This document shows positions 8,467 through 12,303 of a stretch of 12,303 nucleotides of DNA, piece after piece. The DNA lies in contig JAHBMJ010000631.1 of the NCBI GenBank assembly GCA_018398765.1, positions 112,404-124,706 of the forward strand. Direction: 5' to 3'. The notes below the pieces were generated by a model. The model was given only the letters and a program-made list of their open reading frames with translations. It did no database searches and was not told where the DNA came from. The number at the start of each line of letters is the position of its first letter. Positions within the stretch are counted from its first letter, which is position 1. The position numbers and the translations under genes were made by a program. Source of the DNA: Chromera velia (lineage: Eukaryota > Sar > Chromeraceae).

Positions 8467-9654
8467 ATAGCTGCTGCGTGACGTAGCGTTTAAAAAATAG
8501 TATGAACATTTTGAAAAATTAGGTCAGATTCATGAAAAAGTTGGGAATGTGTTTTAGATTTGTTAAATGAGATTTGTATCATAATTCTGAATGAGGTTTG
8601 GCAGTGTTTTGGCCCTTTTTTTATCTTGTTCTAGAAATAGATAGTTCTAATTAATAGTTTCATTCTTATTTTTTAAATATAGAGGTTGTGCAAAAAAAAG
8701 AAAAGTATAGAAACGTTGTCATGCACGGAAACCGTTTTTTTTTTTTAATATTCTGGTAACCGATGTCAGCTACGATATTGTATGCCAGCTAGATTTCATT
8801 CATAGACAGTCTAGACATGAGACAATAGATCTCCAGATCGCGGTTGCGTGAGTATGTTAGATAAGGGGAGAGGTTTGATTCCATGGATTAGCTGGACAAC
8901 TAGCTGGACAAAGCAGTGACAGCAAACGCTGTGCTGCATGAGTAAGAAATATTTATGGAGGTGCTGCGGATCGAATAAATCTACTAGTAGGCGCTCTACA
9001 CCGCGCAGGGAGAGGCATGCCGGGTCCGCCGGGGTAACTGTGTAGGCCGCGTCTGAGCCAAACATAACAGTTATTTAGCTAAAATCTCTAGAAGTCTAGC
9101 TATAGAAGTACCTAGGCCAAAAAAGTATAAGAAGCATGATTATGAACACTAGCATAAGAGTGTATTAAACACTGTATTTGGTTTGAACAATGTTTTTTAC
9201 TTATGCATCATTGAATCTTTCAAAGTTATTTTTTTTTATATATACTATACTAAACTGGTACATGCTGATTCCATACTGTACCAGCCGTTATACTTGTTCT
9301 TTACCTTAGTCTTTACCTTTATAAAAGCATTCTAAGCCAACTAGAAAGTTTGACTAATTTTTTTTGCGTTAAACTTGAAACCACTATACGCTAGCTATCG
9401 CTTATAACGCAGAATGGCTAACTTTTTTGTGTGTGTTAGCTAAGCACACATTTTGAATCGGTTGAATTTTCCCTTTTCCGCTCTCTCTTGCGCGCGCCCG
9501 TCTCTCCCTCCCCATGCCTTACAGTCCCCTCCAAACAAAATTTCTGCGCGCCCCAAACAGGCATAGAGGAGAGGGAACCAAACAGTTCAGGCCATCAAGC
9601 AACCCCTCGCATCTTTTCTTAAATCCACCGGGTGTTGAATTAATCTCTCTAGGT
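8467..9654. other. AT-rich gene-poor stretch and 3' flank of the reductase gene
   Basis: Base composition changes sharply at the array's end: 8490-8770 and 9060-9470 are A/T-rich with many T- or A-runs, while 8940-9060 is locally GC-richer. I see no tRNA, rRNA or convincing gene. A minus-strand open frame of 84 codons (8811-9065) has mixed composition but no recognised motif or splice context. A perfect 11-mer TAGCTGGACAA occurs twice with a one-base gap (8889-8899, 8901-8911). An imperfect 15-bp palindrome GCTGCGTGACGTAGC (8473-8487) sits right at the array edge. Positions 9480-9654 become pyrimidine-rich on the plus strand, probably the 3' untranslated region of the minus-strand reductase. 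Confidence 0.6.
9430..9450. repeat. 21-bp near-perfect palindrome
   Basis: TGTGTGTTAGCTAAGCACAC followed by A pairs with itself along ten base pairs, with one G-T wobble, around a central C. It lies in the AT-rich stretch about 200 bp downstream of the reductase stop codon. It could be a structured 3' element or a terminal-repeat remnant. No partner inverted repeat was found nearby. Confidence 0.65.
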
Positions 9655-11704
9655 CTACCCGTCTCCATCCGACTCGCCCTGCAAGTCTAATTCTCCAACT
9701 GCAAACGACAGGATTGCCTGAAGGTTCACGGAGACCGTCTTACTGCTCCTCCTCCCCGTCTCTGACGAATGCCTCCTTGCCGTCAATGTCATCCGCCTTC
9801 TGCTCAAATTCACAATCGTCGTTCTCCGATCATTCATCGCAGCAACAGCGGGCGAGGCCGCCTTGCAGGCTGCTGCCTCTTCTTCAGAGATCAGTCGATG
9901 CCTCAGTTCGGAAGTCTCCTCGGACAACACATTGTCGGGAATCTGAATCATGTCGTCGAGGTCGGGGTTTCTCTGCTGCTGAAGGGAAACGGAGGATGCA
10001 GCTGCAAATGGAGCCGCCGACGGTACGGGGCGACCAGCATCATCGGGAGGGATTTTGGGGGTTTCCACATGCATAGGCGGGGGGTCGATAAATTGATCGT
10101 ACAGAGCGCTGACTAGCGTCTGATGGTACTGCCTGAGGTCTTCTGCGTACTCACGAAAAGATGAGAGATGACCGACGTCGTTGCCAAAGTCCCAGTCGTT
10201 GGCGAAAAAGAACGTGAAGGCGTCGAGCATTCTTTTCTGGCTTTCCACTCTCCGCGCTAGTTTCTCCCCCCCCTTTTTATTTCCCACTACCATGCACGCA
10301 CCACTCCAAAGGCTTCCCATTCCCAGGAGGACCTGCTGTCTGGGCACGCACTCGCACACACACGGGCTGACGATCTTGAAAGACATCCCAGAAGACCTCC
10401 AAGTTTCCGCGAGGTCACTCAGATTTAACAAACCTGCATGCATGCATGCATGCGATCATCGAGCATACGTAATGTCTATCTCGGTGGAATGAATGAAAAA
10501 TCACACATGAATTAATTCAGATAGAATTTTGAAGAAATGAAGAATCATTCATTGATGCCCTCTGAATGGATTCCACGGAGGCCCGTCAAATTCAACTGGA
10601 TCAGCAGACAGGCGGGAAGGAAATAAACAAGCAGCAGATGAAATCCCCTCTCCTTCCTCACAGAGCCTTCATGAAGGAATCTATCGGTCAGTCCGTGCAC
10701 ATGTGAATGTAAACACAAGAAGACACCGGTTGGCTGAATTGCACGTTCCTTTACTCGTCTGTGCAGGCACACGCCCATATACTCGTTTTTTTTGTTCTCG
10801 TCTTTTGAAGGGAAGAGTAAACAAGCATTACCAAAAAACAAACTGACTGACTGACTGACTGACTGTCTGGGGGACATGCCGCGTGTCTGACACAAAACTC
10901 TGGCGACTCGTCCTCGCTCTTCTCGATTTCCTCCAAGCAGAGCTCTGCCACTGTGTCCACAGGGACGATGGGCAGCCGCTTGGCGGGGTCGGAGATTATC
11001 TTCGAGAGCTTCCCCTTCCATCCCGCAATTGCCACTGCGTGCATTCCTGTTCGGTTCTCCTGAACCCATCCGGGGTAGGGTGTGCGCACTGCACCGGTGA
11101 CTATAGACGGACGGTGGATCACCAGTTTCATTCCCACTCTCTGGCATGCAATCCGCAGCCATTCTTCGCACACGTTTTTGCTGCACGTGTAGGTGTTTGG
11201 ATGACCCCCTAAGTCTTCGCCGTGGCAAAACTTTTCCAACTCTTCTATGGATGTGAAACGAAAGGGCAAGCGGGCAGTTGCGCCTTGGGGGGCATTTACA
11301 AATGCAGTGGAGATGTGAATGAACTTTGAGAGATCCGGGAGACTTGCTGCGAGTGCAAATACTCTCTTGCAGATACCCAAGTTCGATTCTATTGCATTCT
11401 GCTTTGGCAGATCAAACTTGACCGTCGCTGCAGAATTAACCAAAACGGAGGTGCCCGGGAAGTCCGCCGAAGCGAGAGGCTGGGTGACATCTCCTGTGAC
11501 GACCGAGACGAGCGACGTGATGAGAGACTCTCCCAGCCCCAGCTTCTGGAGGCTTTGGAAGACGCGCTCCTTTGCACTCTCGGTCTTTCCTGCCCGTGCG
11601 ATGACGTAGCACTTTCTGAGGCCCAGCCTTTCATGGTTCGAGAGCAGCTGGAAAAGAATTGCCTGACCTACAAACCCCGTCGCCCCTGTTATGAGTACAA
11701 TCAT
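9655..11704 (-). CDS. Fatty acyl-CoA reductase (alcohol-forming), two exons, about 535 aa
   Basis: Exon 1 (11704-10876) encodes the NAD(P)-binding Rossmann domain of the FAR/male-sterility family: dinucleotide motif TGATGFVG at residues 6-13, HISTAFVN near 130-136, the catalytic YTCSK (YxxxK) at 172-176, RPSIV at 198-202 and IVPVDTV near 246-252. Exon 2 (10433-9655) gives the FAR C-terminal domain (KLARRVESQKRMLDAFTFFF, NDWDF, about 334-393), then a tail of about 140 residues. The intron 10875-10434 is 442 nt and phase 1: T plus GT completes a Cys codon and the total is 536 codons including stop. Its donor is the weak GCAT|GTCCCC and its acceptor is TGCATGCAG. The ATG has an A at -3 and an in-frame TAG 30 nt upstream. 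Known family role: NADPH-dependent reduction of acyl-CoA to fatty alcohol, for wax or ether-lipid synthesis, usually at peroxisome, ER or plastid membranes. The length is close to the usual ~500. The main oddities are the tail and the weak donor. A GTGAGT at about 10155 inside exon 2 could mark another intron. Confidence 0.88.
10435..10453. repeat. (TGCA)n run at the reductase intron's 3' splice site
   Basis: TGCATGCATGCATGCATGC is a perfect, self-complementary tandem of TGCA. Read on the minus strand it ends in GCAG directly before the proposed exon 2 at 10433, so it takes the place of the usual pyrimidine tract at the acceptor. Confidence 0.8.
10842..10865. repeat. (ACTG)6 microsatellite inside the reductase intron
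   Basis: Six perfect copies of ACTG lie 10 bp inside the proposed donor of the reductase intron. Read through on the minus strand, they give the Ser/Val/Gln run SQSVSQSV, which continues the exon 1 frame. That low-complexity run helps place the exon end before it. Confidence 0.9.
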
Positions 11705-12303
11705 TTTGCTTGCTGCCTGGAATTCAATAGACTAGCTCTGGGCAGCTGGACGTGCTTGCAAGACTAAGGCAAAGAATTAAATCCCATCTGTCTCAAACCG
11801 TCAACACAATGAAGTCTTCATGCAAAGAGGACAATGTAATGCATTACGCCTCTGCATCCCCATGCATGCATTCTCTCTTATCGCCTCTCCGGGCGTGTAT
11901 TGGTCCGGTATATGCATATAGGTTTGGTTCGTATTTCCGTCAATCCTAGTTGCTCTACATATAGGCACCCCGCGTGGTCCCTATGCCTCAGTGCCCCTAG
12001 AACTGCCATATAAAAATTCCTTCCTGCAAGATGTGCTGAGGTCCCTGCATGCCTAGGGCCTCGCACTCTTTAATAACCACTCCCTGCCTTGCTGGATGTG
12101 TTCGGGTGATCTATCGATTCGATGTGAAGGTGGGATACAAAAATAGAGACCGATCAACACTTCCTCCACTGATCTCCATACATGCATGCAGGAAGTATGC
12201 ATGCAGCTTTGCTGAAAGATGGTGCATGCATGCGTGGGCTTTTGTGCGTGAAAGCCGGGGGGGGGCGGAGCCTGGCCAAGGCCCGAGGGCGCCTTCGCCA
12301 AGG
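11705..12303 (-). promoter_or_regulatory. Upstream region of the reductase gene with four TGCATGCA octamers
   Basis: Perfect TGCATGCA occurs at 11863-11870, 12183-12190, 12198-12205 and 12223-12230, with a related CTGCATGCC at about 12046. In known biology this octamer is the target of an AP2-type DNA-binding domain in apicomplexans, so it is a reasonable promoter element here if the organism is a relative. There is also a perfect 12-bp palindrome TATATGCATATA at 11909-11920 and a TATAAAAA-like run at about 12008-12016. A 6-bp-stem hairpin GGCTTT-(8 nt)-AAAGCC lies at 12237-12256, followed by a GC-rich patch at 12257-12303 that may belong to the next gene. No coding frame here is convincing. 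Confidence 0.5.
11909..11920. repeat. Perfect 12-bp palindrome TATATGCATATA
   Basis: The palindrome lies about 205 bp upstream of the reductase start codon and combines a TATA-like sequence with the ATGCAT core shared with the nearby octamers. It may be a promoter site. No experimental support is available. Confidence 0.55.

Noticed and set aside
8865-8885. GGTTTGATTCC as a tRNA T-loop or B-box
   Set aside because: No pairing T-stem, acceptor stem or A-box upstream; one consensus base is wrong.
9024-9062. Resemblance of CCGGGGTAACTGTGT...GAGCCAAA to a conserved large-subunit rRNA segment
   Set aside because: Only scattered short matches from memory; the flanks do not continue the similarity, and the distance between matching pieces is wrong.
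9714-10116. Plus-strand frames opposite the reductase C-terminal exon
   Set aside because: Antisense shadows of a well-supported minus-strand coding exon.
10545-10750. Minus-strand coding continuation (FHLLLVYFLPACLLIQLNLTG) as a FAR membrane segment in a middle exon
   Set aside because: It looks FAR-like at first sight, but the nucleotides are a pyrimidine tract ending in an AG, and skipping the region gives an exact phase match and complete domain order. It could still be an alternative acceptor.
12053-12301. Minus-strand 82-codon frame at the window's right edge
   Set aside because: It is built from the TGCATGCA repeats (Cys-Met-His runs) and a GC-rich low-complexity patch, with no evidence of coding.

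Overview
This window is eukaryotic nuclear DNA. The genes are interrupted: coding-like frames are joined by phase-matched GT...AG introns with pyrimidine-rich acceptors. There are long spacers, many microsatellites and a 3-kb minisatellite. There are no bacterial operons, Shine-Dalgarno sites, rRNAs or convincing tRNAs. The repeated palindromic octamer TGCATGCA, the purine/pyrimidine strand asymmetry and the A/K/E- and S-rich low-complexity protein regions remind me of alveolates, and of coccidian or chromerid-type genomes in particular. That placement is an inference, not a proof.

Layout from left to right. (1) 1-277: microsatellite and spacer. (2) 278-386, minus: a probable last coding exon. 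It is either an alternative 3' end of the next gene or the end of an unseen transcript. (3) 860-2817, minus: a four-exon hypothetical gene with a helical N-terminal half, a Lys/Ala/Glu-rich repeat region containing a 108-bp tandem duplication, and a globular C-terminal part that I do not recognise. (4) 2818-3622: a divergent intergenic region with a TGCATGCA octamer, a GC-rich hairpin and a spaced direct repeat. (5) 3623-5039, plus: a tentative five-exon gene for a Cys-rich, hydrophobic, probably membrane-associated protein with an N-myristoylation-like start. (6) 5447-8466: a minisatellite of 49 units of about 61-62 bp, with a nested duplication of about 555 bp. (7) 8467-9654: an AT-rich gene-poor stretch. 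(8) 9655-11704, minus: a two-exon fatty acyl-CoA reductase gene, the only gene whose function I can name with confidence. (9) 11705-12303: its upstream region, with four TGCATGCA octamers.

Nothing links the three genes into one pathway. The reductase would make fatty alcohols (for waxes or ether lipids) from acyl-CoA. The other two are lineage-type proteins without a recognised family. The most unusual items are the minisatellite with its higher-order structure, the octamer clustering (including one (TGCA)n run that forms the reductase intron's acceptor), and several candidate introns of only about 40-130 nt.
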